Positions 16,973 through 26,114 are shown, counted from the stretch's first letter. The stretch is DNA of 64,000 nucleotides from Flavobacterium anseongense (GCF_021608185.1 NZ_JAKIHN010000006.1:1-64000), one strand, 5' to 3'. Program-made: numbers and translations. Notes: generated by a model not told the origin, from the sequence alone.

Positions 16973-17920
16973 ATGAAAAACAGAATTATTTTTTTTCTCG
17001 GCTCTTTGATGAAGTTCATTGCATTTACAGCTTTCGTATATGTTGTTTTTATTATTGGCTTTGGACTCTTTATGCCAAAGGTTCTCAGCAAAAATTTATC
17101 CTATAAAAGAGGTTCTAACGGTCATTTATTTTCCAGAGTTAATGAAATTAATGAATATAAAAATGTTGATGTCCTTTTTCTCGGATCTTCACATGCTTAC
17201 AGAGGTTTTGATCCAAGAATATTTCAAAAGCATGGATTAAAAACCTTTAATTTGGGCTCAAGTGCGCAGACTCCTATACAAACAGAACTTTTATTAAACA
17301 GATATTTAGACAAACTTAAACCCAAATTGGTAGTTTACGAAGTATACCCAGGTACCTTTGCTTTGGATGGTGTCGAATCTGCGCTAGATATTATTTCAAA
17401 TGATGAAAATGACAGCGAAACTATAAAAATGGCTCTGGAATTAAATAACATCAAGGTATATAACACCATGATTTATGGGTTTTTTAGGGATATTTTTCAT
17501 CTAAATAAAAATTACAAGGAAAAAATTGTTAAGAAGTATGATACCTATGTTAAAGGAGGATTTGTAGAACGAAATAGTCTTTATTTTAAAGGATTTAAAA
17601 GCCTAAAGAATAAAAGTGATTGGGAATTTAAAGTAGAGCAATTTGATGCCTTTAAAAGGAATTTAGACAAGTTAAAAGCTATGAATATTTCTTATGTCTT
17701 GGTTCAGGCCCCTATTACGAGCCAACTTTATAAATCACATACAAATAATGAGTATTTCGATAACAAAATGAAGACTTATGGTAAGTATTACAACTTTAAC
17801 GGTAAATTAAACTTAGTGGATAGTTTACATTTTTATGATGAACACCATTTGAATCAAAAAGGAGTTGAACTATTCGATGATTTTTTATTAAAAGAATTAC
17901 CTGTTTTAAATAAAAAATAA
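16973..17920 (+). CDS. SGNH-type periplasmic acyl-esterase/transferase, partner of MBOAT copy 2
   Basis: 315 aa with an N-terminal anchor (residues 5-33) and a periplasmic domain. FLGSSHAYRGFDP carries the block I serine (Ser73), and YDEHHLNQKG carries the C-terminal catalytic His. Beyond these motifs it shows little likeness to the SGNH protein at 14446, although the neighbouring MBOAT genes are near-identical in parts. It likely acylates a different position or sugar. Confidence 0.76.
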   Translation: MKNRIIFFLGSLMKFIAFTAFVYVVFIIGFGLFMPKVLSKNLSYKRGSNGHLFSRVNEINEYKNVDVLFLGSSHAYRGFDPRIFQKHGLKTFNLGSSAQTPIQTELLLNRYLDKLKPKLVVYEVYPGTFALDGVESALDIISNDENDSETIKMALELNNIKVYNTMIYGFFRDIFHLNKNYKEKIVKKYDTYVKGGFVERNSLYFKGFKSLKNKSDWEFKVEQFDAFKRNLDKLKAMNISYVLVQAPITSQLYKSHTNNEYFDNKMKTYGKYYNFNGKLNLVDSLHFYDEHHLNQKGVELFDDFLLKELPVLNKK

Positions 17921-17924
17921 CGTT

Positions 17925-19040
17925 TTGAAAAAAATTAAAGTACTGCATATTATTAAGTCATTAGGTCGTGGTGGTGCTGAAATGTTATTACCTGAGACAT
18001 TGAAGCGTCATGACCAATCACAATTTGAATTCCATTATATTTATTTTTTGCCATGGAAAAATCAGATGGTAGAAGCTATTGAAAATGCAGGAGGGAAGGT
18101 AACTCGATTCTCTGCAAATAATAATATCCAGTTGTTTTTGCAATACCCCAAAATTATAAAGTATTGTAAAGAAAATAACATCCAAATAATACACGCTCAT
18201 TTACCGTGGGCAGGATTCGTGAGCCGCCTTGTACACAAAATAACTAAAATTCCAACGCTATATACCGAGCATAATATGCAGGAACGCTATCACTTTGTAA
18301 CTCGGTATATTAATAAATTGACTTTTAATTCCCAATCTTTAGGTATTGGTGTTTCCGAAGACGTTACTCAGTCAATTTTGAAAAACATAGAGCCTAGAAT
18401 TCCTTGTGTGACTATTTTAAATGGTGTAAATACGGATAGTTTTCAAAGAAGAAATGAAACAGAAAGAATAACAATCAGGCAAGAATTCAACATTCCTGCT
18501 GATGCTATAGTCGTAGGAACGGTTGCCGTTTTCAGATTTCAAAAGAGATTAGACAAATGGCTTGAAATTATGGCAGCCGCAATCGAAAAAGACTCAAACA
18601 TTTACGGAATTATTATAGGTGCAGGAACTTTGGAACCGGAGATATTTGCCAAACATGAAGCACTGCAATTGAAAGGAAAAGTGTTTTTCGCCGGATTGCA
18701 GACTAATGTAAAACCTTATTTTGAAGCGATGGACATCTTTATGATGAGCTCCTCTTTTGAAGGATTGCCAATCGCTTTATTAGAAGCCATGAGTATGGAA
18801 TGTTCCATTGTTACAACTGATGCTGGCGGTATAAAAGAGGTAATAAGAAACGGGCAAGATGGTATTACGGTTTCAGTAGAAGAATATGAGAAGTTATCAT
18901 CGGCATTACTTGAATTGAGTTCCAATAAAGATAAACTGGCTTTTTTCCAATCACAGGCAAGAAAAAGAGTAACAGAATGTTTTAGTATTGGAGTGATGAT
19001 TAATCAATTAGAATCATATTACAAAAAATTTAGTGAATGA
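17925..19040 (+). CDS. Glycosyltransferase family 4
   Basis: 371 aa GT-B enzyme starting from TTG: the frame begins KKIKVLHIIKSLGRGGAEM, the normal GT4 N-terminus, and no ATG is available there. The C-terminal site is MSSSFEGLPIALLEAM with the E-x7-E pair, followed by TTDAGGIKEVI. It overlaps the GNAT gene at 19037 by the ATGA type. This repeats the GT4-GNAT order of 9919-11894. Confidence 0.88.
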   Translation: MKKIKVLHIIKSLGRGGAEMLLPETLKRHDQSQFEFHYIYFLPWKNQMVEAIENAGGKVTRFSANNNIQLFLQYPKIIKYCKENNIQIIHAHLPWAGFVSRLVHKITKIPTLYTEHNMQERYHFVTRYINKLTFNSQSLGIGVSEDVTQSILKNIEPRIPCVTILNGVNTDSFQRRNETERITIRQEFNIPADAIVVGTVAVFRFQKRLDKWLEIMAAAIEKDSNIYGIIIGAGTLEPEIFAKHEALQLKGKVFFAGLQTNVKPYFEAMDIFMMSSSFEGLPIALLEAMSMECSIVTTDAGGIKEVIRNGQDGITVSVEEYEKLSSALLELSSNKDKLAFFQSQARKRVTECFSIGVMINQLESYYKKFSE

Positions 19041-19972
19041 TAATCAGGGAAGCAACTTCAGATGATAAACCGGCAATTGTCGAACTCTTAAAATCCAGTT
19101 TGGGTGAAGGATTTGTAAAGAAATCAGAGACAGTTTGGGATTTTAAGCACCACCAAAATCCCTTTGGTACTTCCGAAGTATTATTGGCTTTTGAAAATGA
19201 ACAGCTGATTGGTGTAAGGGCTTTTATGCAATGGCGCTGGCAACTCAAAGATACAACCTGGATTGCTTACCGTGCCGTAGATACAGCAACCCATCCGGAG
19301 CACCAAGGTAAAGGAATATTCAAAAAATTAACTTTAGAAGCATTAGAAATTGTAAAGTTGAAATCAGAAACATTTATTTTTAATACGCCAAATGATAAAA
19401 GCCGACCGGGTTATTTGAAAATGGGATGGCAAGTTGTTGACGCTATACCCATTGCGCTTGTTCCAACGGTATTGTATTCATTAACTGCTTTTTTTTCAAA
19501 AAAAGCTGCCAATCAGAATCAAATTCATACAGATAGATTAGATGAAATTTGTGTTATCCATAATCACAATATGTCTAAAAAAAGTGTCATCTTTACACCT
19601 AAATCAGCCGCTTATTTGCGATGGCGTTTTGAACAGAACCCGCTACAGCATTATTTTGTTATTTCGACAAAAGATTGGTATGTAGCGCTATACGTAAAAA
19701 AACATAAGTTTTATAAGGAATTGAGAGTTGCTGAAATTATTAGTCCAAATACAAATGTGGATGCTATCAGAAAAGTAATAGTTCAGCAAGCCATGAAAAA
19801 CAGATGTTTTCTGATAACAGTTGCCGATAAAAATATTTTTAGATTAAGAATATTTGGAAAATTTGGACCCAAATTAACCTTTAAGCCAATTACAGAAGAT
19901 ACCGAGTTTATTAATAAAGCTCTTTCCATTAATAGTTGGGGTTATAGTTTAGGAGATTTAGAATTATTTTAG
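19037..19972 (+). CDS. GNAT-family N-acyltransferase, copy 2
   Basis: 311 aa, clear paralogue of the gene at 11025. Motif A HQGKGIFKK is at the same residues (89-97), with shared VDTATH, FNTPN, PGYLKMGWQ, a late LRWRFEQNP and the ending YSLGDLE. Its first base pair overlaps the GT4 stop (ATGA). It probably N-acylates an amino sugar; acyl group and acceptor are unknown. The protein diverges from copy 1 over most of its length, so the duplication is old, unlike the MBOAT blocks. Confidence 0.78.
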   Translation: MIIREATSDDKPAIVELLKSSLGEGFVKKSETVWDFKHHQNPFGTSEVLLAFENEQLIGVRAFMQWRWQLKDTTWIAYRAVDTATHPEHQGKGIFKKLTLEALEIVKLKSETFIFNTPNDKSRPGYLKMGWQVVDAIPIALVPTVLYSLTAFFSKKAANQNQIHTDRLDEICVIHNHNMSKKSVIFTPKSAAYLRWRFEQNPLQHYFVISTKDWYVALYVKKHKFYKELRVAEIISPNTNVDAIRKVIVQQAMKNRCFLITVADKNIFRLRIFGKFGPKLTFKPITEDTEFINKALSINSWGYSLGDLELF

Positions 19973-21154
19973 ATGATAGATTTTGTATTAGTTTTTTTTA
20001 TATTGCTTTTTGCCAATAATTTTCTGTTGGGTAATTTATCGAAAAAACATCTTTTTTTTGATAAATCTTTAATGCGAAAATTATATTGGTATCACCTCGC
20101 TTTTTTTGGCATTTACTACGTTTATGCACTTTTTAATCCTTCAGATTCGAAATTATATTTTAAAGTTGCATCCGAGTCTCAGGACTTGTGGCCACTTCTT
20201 TTTGTTCCGGGTACAAAGTTTATTAGTTTTTTTGCAGTTCCGTTTACATCTCTTGGGATTTCTTATATGAGTGTAATGCTTATTTGTGCCTGGATGGGAT
20301 ATGTTGGGTTTGTTTATGCTTATCTCTTTTTTAAAGAAAATATTACCATCAACGTTAAGGTATTCAAGCGTTTTGATTTATTAACACTCTTACTTTTTTT
20401 ACCTAACATGCATTTTTGGACTGTATCTTTAGGTAAAGGTTCTATAATTTTTATGGGATTAATGGTTTTTGTGTATGCTGTCCGATTTCCGCAAAAAAGA
20501 ATTATAGCGCTATTAATAGGTAGTTTTTTTGTGTATATGGTTCGCCCACATATCATGTTCTTTGTGTTAGTTGGGGTTATGGTTGGTCTTATTACAGGTA
20601 GACAAAAATTGAGTGCCGGAGTAAAAATTCTTGTTATAGCAGCTTCAATTGGTTTTTTAATTGCAGCTAGCAATTCAATTTTAGCAGTAGCTGATTTACA
20701 GAATTCAGAGAATATAGTAGATGATTTTGAACAGTTTTCCGTACAAAGAGCGGAAGGACTATACGAGAAAGCTGGCTCTGGTGTTGACATGTCTAATTAC
20801 CCTTTGCCCTTTAAGTTTTTTACCTTTTGGTTCCGTCCTTTGTTTGTTGATTCTCCGAGTGTTCTAGGTATTTTCAGTTCTCTGGAGAATTTAATTTATC
20901 TTTTTCTTTTTGCTAAAATTTTGAATAGACGTTTTTTAATGTTTATTCGCAGGGCACCTTCAATGGTAAAGATGGCAGCAATCACTTTTTTAACCACTTC
21001 TTTCGCTATGACCTTTGTCATGTCTAATTTAGGTATCATCATGCGTCAAAAGGCGATGGTAATGTATTTTGGTTTTTTTGTTATTTATTATTTTTTAGCC
21101 AATGAAAAATGGTTGCAGATGCAAAAGAAGAATGCACAAACGGTTGTCAGTTAA
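19973..21154 (+). CDS. Multi-spanning membrane protein, candidate polysaccharide polymerase (copy 1)
   Basis: 393 aa with about ten hydrophobic segments. Landmarks are LLFLPNMHFWTVSLGKGS, YMVRPHIMF, FFTFWFRPLFVDSPSVLGIFSSLENLIYL and a conserved end around NLGIIMRQKAMVMYF. A sister protein at 22136 shares all four. Arginine-containing periplasmic loops and this size fit Wzy-type polymerases, but no named family is recognised. It starts directly after the GNAT stop codon. Function is inferred from topology and context. Confidence 0.6.
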   Translation: MIDFVLVFFILLFANNFLLGNLSKKHLFFDKSLMRKLYWYHLAFFGIYYVYALFNPSDSKLYFKVASESQDLWPLLFVPGTKFISFFAVPFTSLGISYMSVMLICAWMGYVGFVYAYLFFKENITINVKVFKRFDLLTLLLFLPNMHFWTVSLGKGSIIFMGLMVFVYAVRFPQKRIIALLIGSFFVYMVRPHIMFFVLVGVMVGLITGRQKLSAGVKILVIAASIGFLIAASNSILAVADLQNSENIVDDFEQFSVQRAEGLYEKAGSGVDMSNYPLPFKFFTFWFRPLFVDSPSVLGIFSSLENLIYLFLFAKILNRRFLMFIRRAPSMVKMAAITFLTTSFAMTFVMSNLGIIMRQKAMVMYFGFFVIYYFLANEKWLQMQKKNAQTVVS

Positions 21155-21170
21155 CTTATAAGTTTTAAGC

Positions 21171-22136
21171 ATGAAAAAAGGAGCTTTAGTAATCTCACTC
21201 GATTTTGAATTGGTATGGGGCATTTTTGACCATATCCAAATTAGTGATAGAGTTGCCTATTTTGACAATACTTTATCAGCCATTCCTAAAATGTTAGCAC
21301 TGTTTGAAAAGAATAACATCAATGTAACTTGGGCTACAGTCGGCATGCTTTTTAATGAAAATTGGGACGAATGGAATGTCAATATTCCGAAAGCTATTCC
21401 AAATTATGATAATCAAAAATTAGATCCATATAACTATGGATTGAAATATCAAAAAAGCGGATTCGATCGGTTTTTTTTTGCTCCCAATCTGATTAAACAA
21501 ATAAAAAGTGTTAAAGGTCAAGAAATCGGAACACATACTTATTCCCATTATTATTGTTTAGAAAAAGGTCAAACTATTGAACAATTCGACGCTGATTTGG
21601 CTCAAGCTGTAAAGATGGCTACAAAATTCAATGTTGAATTATATTCACTAGTTTTTCCAAGAAATCAATACAATAAAGCTTATTTAGATATTTGCTCAAA
21701 GTATCATTTAGAAACCGTTAGAACCAACCCGGATTCCTGGTATTGGGATACTACAAAACCCGAAACCCTATTTTCAAAATTAGCTCGTACCGGTGATGCC
21801 TATTTGCCGATAGGTAAAAAATCATATTCGGCAGACAGTATAAAATCGGAAGGAGTTGTTTGTCAAAATGCAAGTCGGTTTTTAAGACCACAGCACAAAT
21901 TCGAATTTTTAAACAGTACAAGGTTAATCAGAATTAAAAATGAAATAATACACGCTGCCAAAAATGGAGAAGTCTATCACTTATGGTGGCATCCTCACAA
22001 CTTTGGTATAGATACGGTTAATGCACTAAAAGCACTTCAGGAAATAATAACTGTTTTTAGTAATTGCAGGGAAACTTACGGAATGGAAAGTTTGACCATG
22101 AAACAAATAAGCGATAACTGTTCACAACTCAAATAA
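21171..22136 (+). CDS. Polysaccharide deacetylase-family protein, second type
   Basis: 321 aa. The first motif is ISLDFELVWG (Asp11 as the first acidic residue), followed later by GTHTYSHYY with the metal histidines and LVFPRNQYN. It belongs to the NodB-fold group with an SxDxE start and differs from the CE4 protein at 9049 over most of its length. No signal peptide is visible, so it probably acts in the cytoplasm on a precursor. Its stop TAA shares a base with the ATG of the next gene (TAATG). Confidence 0.8.
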   Translation: MKKGALVISLDFELVWGIFDHIQISDRVAYFDNTLSAIPKMLALFEKNNINVTWATVGMLFNENWDEWNVNIPKAIPNYDNQKLDPYNYGLKYQKSGFDRFFFAPNLIKQIKSVKGQEIGTHTYSHYYCLEKGQTIEQFDADLAQAVKMATKFNVELYSLVFPRNQYNKAYLDICSKYHLETVRTNPDSWYWDTTKPETLFSKLARTGDAYLPIGKKSYSADSIKSEGVVCQNASRFLRPQHKFEFLNSTRLIRIKNEIIHAAKNGEVYHLWWHPHNFGIDTVNALKALQEIITVFSNCRETYGMESLTMKQISDNCSQLK

Positions 22137-23236
22137 TGGAAACTAACCGCTATTTAGTGTTCTCAAAATCGTATAAAATTTATACTGTATTATTTGCCTA
22201 TCATTTAATTTTTATTGTTTTTTCATATCAACTCAGAATATCAAAAACGGCAAGTGACGCTCATTTATACTGGGGAAAAACACTAGACATAAATAACTAT
22301 TCCTGGCTGGATTTTGCCAACTACGGTGCTAAATTCATAGTGTTTTTAAATTATCCTTTCATTAAATTAGGATTTCCTTTTTGGAGTGGATTTCTACTAT
22401 ATGGCCTTATCGGTTTCTTTGGAATTTTAAAATGGGTACAATGGTCGGAGTTTGTCGTAAAAGATAAATTCACTTATAAAGGATTTAACTTTTTATACTT
22501 GCTTTTTTTTCTGCCAAACCTTCATGTTTGGACATCAGTTATTGGTAAAGAGCCAATCGTTTTTTGGGGAATAGCTGCAGTTATTTATGGATTTACAGCA
22601 CAAAAGTATAATACCTTTTCTTTTATAGCGGGAAGTATAGCGGTTCTTATTATTCGCCCTCATGTAGCATTGATGTTACTTACTGCTTTTGCTATAGCCT
22701 TGCTATTTCAAAAAAAATATGCTCTTAAAAAAAGAATTGCCATAGCCTCAATTACTTTTTCGGGAGTTTTACTTTTATTGTATATCGTATTTCAAACTAC
22801 CAATATCAAGTATTGGAATTGGAAAAGAATTAGCTATTTCAATGACTATTCTATTTTGTCATTCAAACATTCCGGGTCATATGTGCCTATGTTGGATTAT
22901 AATTACTTTTACAAATGGTTTTCGTTTCATTTTCGTCCGCTTTTTTACGATGCGCATTCGTTGTTAGCCATTTTTGCCAGTATGGAGAATTTAATTTATC
23001 TCATTATTTGCGCTACTGCCTTGTTTTTTGCCCTTCGATTTTACTCTAAAATAATCTATTCGCCAGAAATGAAAGTCGTATTTTTATTTACTTTTATCGC
23101 CAGTATATTATATGTTGAACGATACGCTAATCTGGGTATTTTTATGCGAACCAAAATGATGTTTCAGCCCTTTTTGCTAGTAGCTTTTCTTTTAGTAATT
23201 AAGCAAGGTATAACACTTAAAAATTTAAAGGATTAG
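22136..23236 (+). CDS. Multi-spanning membrane protein, candidate polysaccharide polymerase (copy 2)
   Basis: 366 aa, about ten hydrophobic segments. It shares with the protein at 19973 the motifs FLPNLHVWTSVIGKEP, IIRPHVALM, FHFRPLFYDAHSLLAIFASMENLIYL and NLGIFMRTKMMFQ. The two flank a deacetylase gene. They may be a two-subunit system or polymerases for different linkages. No named family is recognised. Translation is coupled to the deacetylase by TAATG. Confidence 0.6.
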   Translation: METNRYLVFSKSYKIYTVLFAYHLIFIVFSYQLRISKTASDAHLYWGKTLDINNYSWLDFANYGAKFIVFLNYPFIKLGFPFWSGFLLYGLIGFFGILKWVQWSEFVVKDKFTYKGFNFLYLLFFLPNLHVWTSVIGKEPIVFWGIAAVIYGFTAQKYNTFSFIAGSIAVLIIRPHVALMLLTAFAIALLFQKKYALKKRIAIASITFSGVLLLLYIVFQTTNIKYWNWKRISYFNDYSILSFKHSGSYVPMLDYNYFYKWFSFHFRPLFYDAHSLLAIFASMENLIYLIICATALFFALRFYSKIIYSPEMKVVFLFTFIASILYVERYANLGIFMRTKMMFQPFLLVAFLLVIKQGITLKNLKD

Positions 23237-24388
23237 ATGAAAAAACCAAAGCTTATTCGCATTACTACTGTACCTATCTCATTAGATAAATTGTTGAATG
23301 GGCAACTTCGTTATATGAGTACTTTTTATAATGTTATTGCTGTTTCATCTGATAAAAAGTACTTGGATAAGATTGGTGAAAAAGAAAACATCAGAACATT
23401 TCACCTCGAAATGTCCCGAAAAATAACACCAATAAGTGATTTTATAGCGGTAATTAAACTCTCTCTTTTTTTTAGAAAAGAAAAGCCATTAATTGTTCAT
23501 ACGCATACACCAAAAGCAGGAATAGTTGGAATGCTGGCTTCAAAATTAGCCGGTGTGCCTCACAGATTTCATACTGTTGCCGGATTACCTCTACTGGAAT
23601 CCAAAGGATTTAAACGAAAACTTTTAGATTTTGTAGAAAAACTAACCTACAGCTGTGCCACTAAAGTATATCCCAACTCATATGGATTGTTGGACATTAT
23701 AACAAAGAACAACTATTGTCCGATTTCTAAGTTGAAGGTAATTGCTAACGGAAGTTCTAACGGTATTGACACGGCTTATTTTAATCAGGAATTGTTTAGT
23801 GATGCTCAAAATGCTAAATTAAAAAAACAATTGAATATTGAATCGGAAGATTTTGTATTTGTATTTGTAGGCAGATTGGTAGCCGATAAAGGAATGAATG
23901 AAATGATAGCAGCGTTCAAATTAGTAAATGAAAAATATCCCAATGCAAAACTACTTTTAGTGGGAGATTATGAATCCGATTTAGATCCGTTAACTTCTGA
24001 AACTTTTGCCATTATCCAAAATAATAAAGCTATTATAACTGTTGGTTTTCAGAGCGATGTGCGTCCTTATTTGGCTGTTTCAGACGCCTTGGTTTTCCCA
24101 AGTTACCGAGAAGGATTTCCCAATGTGGTAATGCAGGCTGGAGCGATGGATTTACCAGCAATTGTATCCAATATAAATGGTTGTAATGAAATTATTGTTG
24201 AAGGCCAAAACGGAACCATCATTCCGGTAAAGAATACATCAGCTATCATTGAAAAAATGGAATTGCTGCTAACGGATGCCAATTATTTCAAAAAACTACA
24301 ATCAAATGCCAGACAAATGATAGTGTCACGTTATGAACAAAAAGTTGTTTGGGAAGCGATTTTGGAGGAGTATAGGAATTTAGATTAG
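23237..24388 (+). CDS. Glycosyltransferase family 4
   Basis: 383 aa GT-B enzyme of the WbnE/PglA-like branch: TVPISLDKLLNGQLRYM at the start, IVHTHTPKAGIVGMLA in the N-terminal domain, and VFVGRLVADKGMNEM opening the C-terminal domain. The site FPSYREGFPNVVMQAG has Gln where the second Glu of E-x7-E is usual, a variation to note. It ends the operon that runs from about 9 kb; a new promoter follows. Confidence 0.86.
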   Translation: MKKPKLIRITTVPISLDKLLNGQLRYMSTFYNVIAVSSDKKYLDKIGEKENIRTFHLEMSRKITPISDFIAVIKLSLFFRKEKPLIVHTHTPKAGIVGMLASKLAGVPHRFHTVAGLPLLESKGFKRKLLDFVEKLTYSCATKVYPNSYGLLDIITKNNYCPISKLKVIANGSSNGIDTAYFNQELFSDAQNAKLKKQLNIESEDFVFVFVGRLVADKGMNEMIAAFKLVNEKYPNAKLLLVGDYESDLDPLTSETFAIIQNNKAIITVGFQSDVRPYLAVSDALVFPSYREGFPNVVMQAGAMDLPAIVSNINGCNEIIVEGQNGTIIPVKNTSAIIEKMELLLTDANYFKKLQSNARQMIVSRYEQKVVWEAILEEYRNLD

Positions 24389-24406
24389 TTTGCGGTTGTC
24401 AGTTAT

Positions 24407-24439
24407 TTGTTTAATTACACTAAATAATAGTTATTTTTG
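24407..24439 (+). promoter_or_regulatory. Bacteroidota-type promoter for the phosphoglycosyl transferase operon
   Basis: TTG at 24407-24409, a 22-base spacer, and a perfect TAnnTTTG box (TATTTTTG, 24432-24439). The ATG at 24451 is 12 bases downstream, so the leader would be very short. It lies in the 62-bp gap after the GT4 stop. Confidence 0.65.
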
Positions 24440-24450
24440 CCAAAAAAAGA

Positions 24451-25068
24451 ATGTACACTAGAATAGTAAAACCCTTAGCCGATACCTTCGCCGCTTTAAT
24501 CGGTTTGATACTACTGTCGCCTTTATTTTTACTAATTACCATTTTACTCATTATTGCTAATAATGGGAAACCGTTTTTTTTTCAATTGCGTCCCGGAAAG
24601 AACGGTAAGATTTTTAAAATTGTTAAGTTCAAAACGATGAACGACAAAAAAGATGCTAATGGACAATTACTTTCAGACTCAAAAAGACTAACTGCCGTAG
24701 GTAGTTTTGTTCGCAAAACTTCTTTAGACGAAATACCACAATTGATCAATGTTTTGTTAGGAGATATGAGTTTGATAGGTCCCAGACCATTACTGCCGGC
24801 TTATCTTGAGTATTACACTCCATTTCAAAACAGACGACACGAAGTAAAACCAGGAATTACGGGATGGGCTCAAGTCAATGGAAGAAATACCATTAGTTGG
24901 GATCAGAAATTTGAATATGATGTTTGGTATGTTGACCATCAGTCTTTTATTTTAGACATAAAAATTATTTTTAAAACCATTCAGAAAGTTGTTGGAGCAT
25001 CTGGTATTTCACCAGAGGATCAAGTTACAATGCCACGTTTTGATGATTCGCACATGAAGAATATATGA
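24451..25068 (+). CDS. Phosphoglycosyl transferase (PglC/WcaJ-type, short monotopic form)
   Basis: 205 aa, the short catalytic form. The N-terminal re-entrant hydrophobic segment (about residues 10-33, ALIGLILLSPLFLLITILLI) is followed by FKTMN, TSLDEIPQL with the Asp-Glu catalytic pair, GDMSLIGPRPLLP and KPGITGWAQVNGRNT. It transfers a sugar phosphate from a UDP-sugar to undecaprenyl phosphate at the inner membrane, starting a repeat unit. It has its own promoter and overlaps the ATP-grasp gene by ATGA. Confidence 0.92.
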   Translation: MYTRIVKPLADTFAALIGLILLSPLFLLITILLIIANNGKPFFFQLRPGKNGKIFKIVKFKTMNDKKDANGQLLSDSKRLTAVGSFVRKTSLDEIPQLINVLLGDMSLIGPRPLLPAYLEYYTPFQNRRHEVKPGITGWAQVNGRNTISWDQKFEYDVWYVDHQSFILDIKIIFKTIQKVVGASGISPEDQVTMPRFDDSHMKNI

Positions 25069-26111
25069 GAAAAAACATTTTAGTTACCGGAGCCGGAGCC
25101 TTACTTGGGCAAGGAATTTTGCGATTGTTACAGATTGCAGATTTTGATAAAAAGATATACACTGCAGATCCTGATCCGCGCTCTTCCGGGCATTGGTTAG
25201 GCGATTATGCCTTAACAATTCCAAAAGTTAGTGAAAGCTCATACATTAGTGCAATTAAAAAAATCATAGTTGAACATAAAATCGATGCTGTTTTGGTTGG
25301 AACCGATGTTGAATTGCCAATTTTAGCAAAGTACAAGGATGATTTCATAAAAGCATACAATTGCAAAGTGATTGTAAGCAGCGAAGAAGTTATAGATATA
25401 GCAAATGATAAATTTTTGACAGCAGCTTTTTTAGAAAAAAACAACTTCCCATTTCCTTTTTCGGTAATGGCAAATGATAAAAGTAAGTTGACAGAAATTG
25501 AACAAAAACTTGGATTTCCTTTGTTTGCCAAACCTTTTGACGGTGCACGGTCCTTGGGAATTAAGAAAATACACAATCATGATGAATTGATGGAGATTTA
25601 TCATCCGGAAAGTAATTTGGTTGTGCAGCAATATCTTTCCGAATCAGAAGGAGAATATACTTCGGGCTGTGTCGTTGTTAATGGAAAATGTAAAGTAGTG
25701 GTAACACTGAAACGTGATTTAAGAGATGGCAACACCTATCGCGCTTATCGCGATGCCGAAACTTCAAAATACGATTCTTTTATTATTCCAATTGCCGAAA
25801 AACTCAATGCTGACGGACCTGTTAATTTTCAGTTCAGAATATTAAATGGAAAACCCGTAATTTTTGAAATTAATGCTCGTTTTAGTGGAACGACTCCGCT
25901 AAGACATTTTTTTGGATTTAATGAAGTTGAAGCTTTACTGCTTTATTATTTATTTGGAAAAGAAGTAAAAGCCCCCGAATTAAATAATGGTATAGTTCTG
26001 AGAACTTGGTCTGACCTTTTTGTAGACGAAAAAGAATTCAATAGTCTGAAAGAAAATGGCGAATTTGAAAACCTAAATCCGAAGTTTTATAATTTTTCCC
26101 TAAAACAGTAA
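25065..26111 (+). CDS. ATP-grasp ligase (CarB-like)
   Basis: 348 aa. An N-terminal Rossmann-like part (ILVTGAGALLGQGILRLL) precedes the ATP-grasp core: FPLFAKPFDGARSLGIKKI, VVQQYLSESEGEYTSG, and the metal-binding IFEINARFSGTTPLR. The family activates a carboxyl group as an acyl phosphate and joins it to an amine or other nucleophile. In a sugar locus the likely job is to attach an amino acid or other acid to an amino sugar, but the substrate is not known. It overlaps the upstream PGT by 4 bp and is 3 bp from the SDR gene. Confidence 0.85.
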   Translation: MRKNILVTGAGALLGQGILRLLQIADFDKKIYTADPDPRSSGHWLGDYALTIPKVSESSYISAIKKIIVEHKIDAVLVGTDVELPILAKYKDDFIKAYNCKVIVSSEEVIDIANDKFLTAAFLEKNNFPFPFSVMANDKSKLTEIEQKLGFPLFAKPFDGARSLGIKKIHNHDELMEIYHPESNLVVQQYLSESEGEYTSGCVVVNGKCKVVVTLKRDLRDGNTYRAYRDAETSKYDSFIIPIAEKLNADGPVNFQFRILNGKPVIFEINARFSGTTPLRHFFGFNEVEALLLYYLFGKEVKAPELNNGIVLRTWSDLFVDEKEFNSLKENGEFENLNPKFYNFSLKQ

Positions 26112-26114
26112 AAA

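Noticed and set aside
20320..20790. 156-codon open frame on the minus strand
   Set aside because: It lies wholly inside the well-supported membrane protein gene at 19973. The translation is low-complexity and rich in Ile, Lys and Thr, with no motif. It is a shadow of the hydrophobic coding strand.
25205..25576. 123-codon minus-strand frame
   Set aside because: It lies inside the ATP-grasp gene, whose motifs are intact. The antisense product has no recognisable feature.
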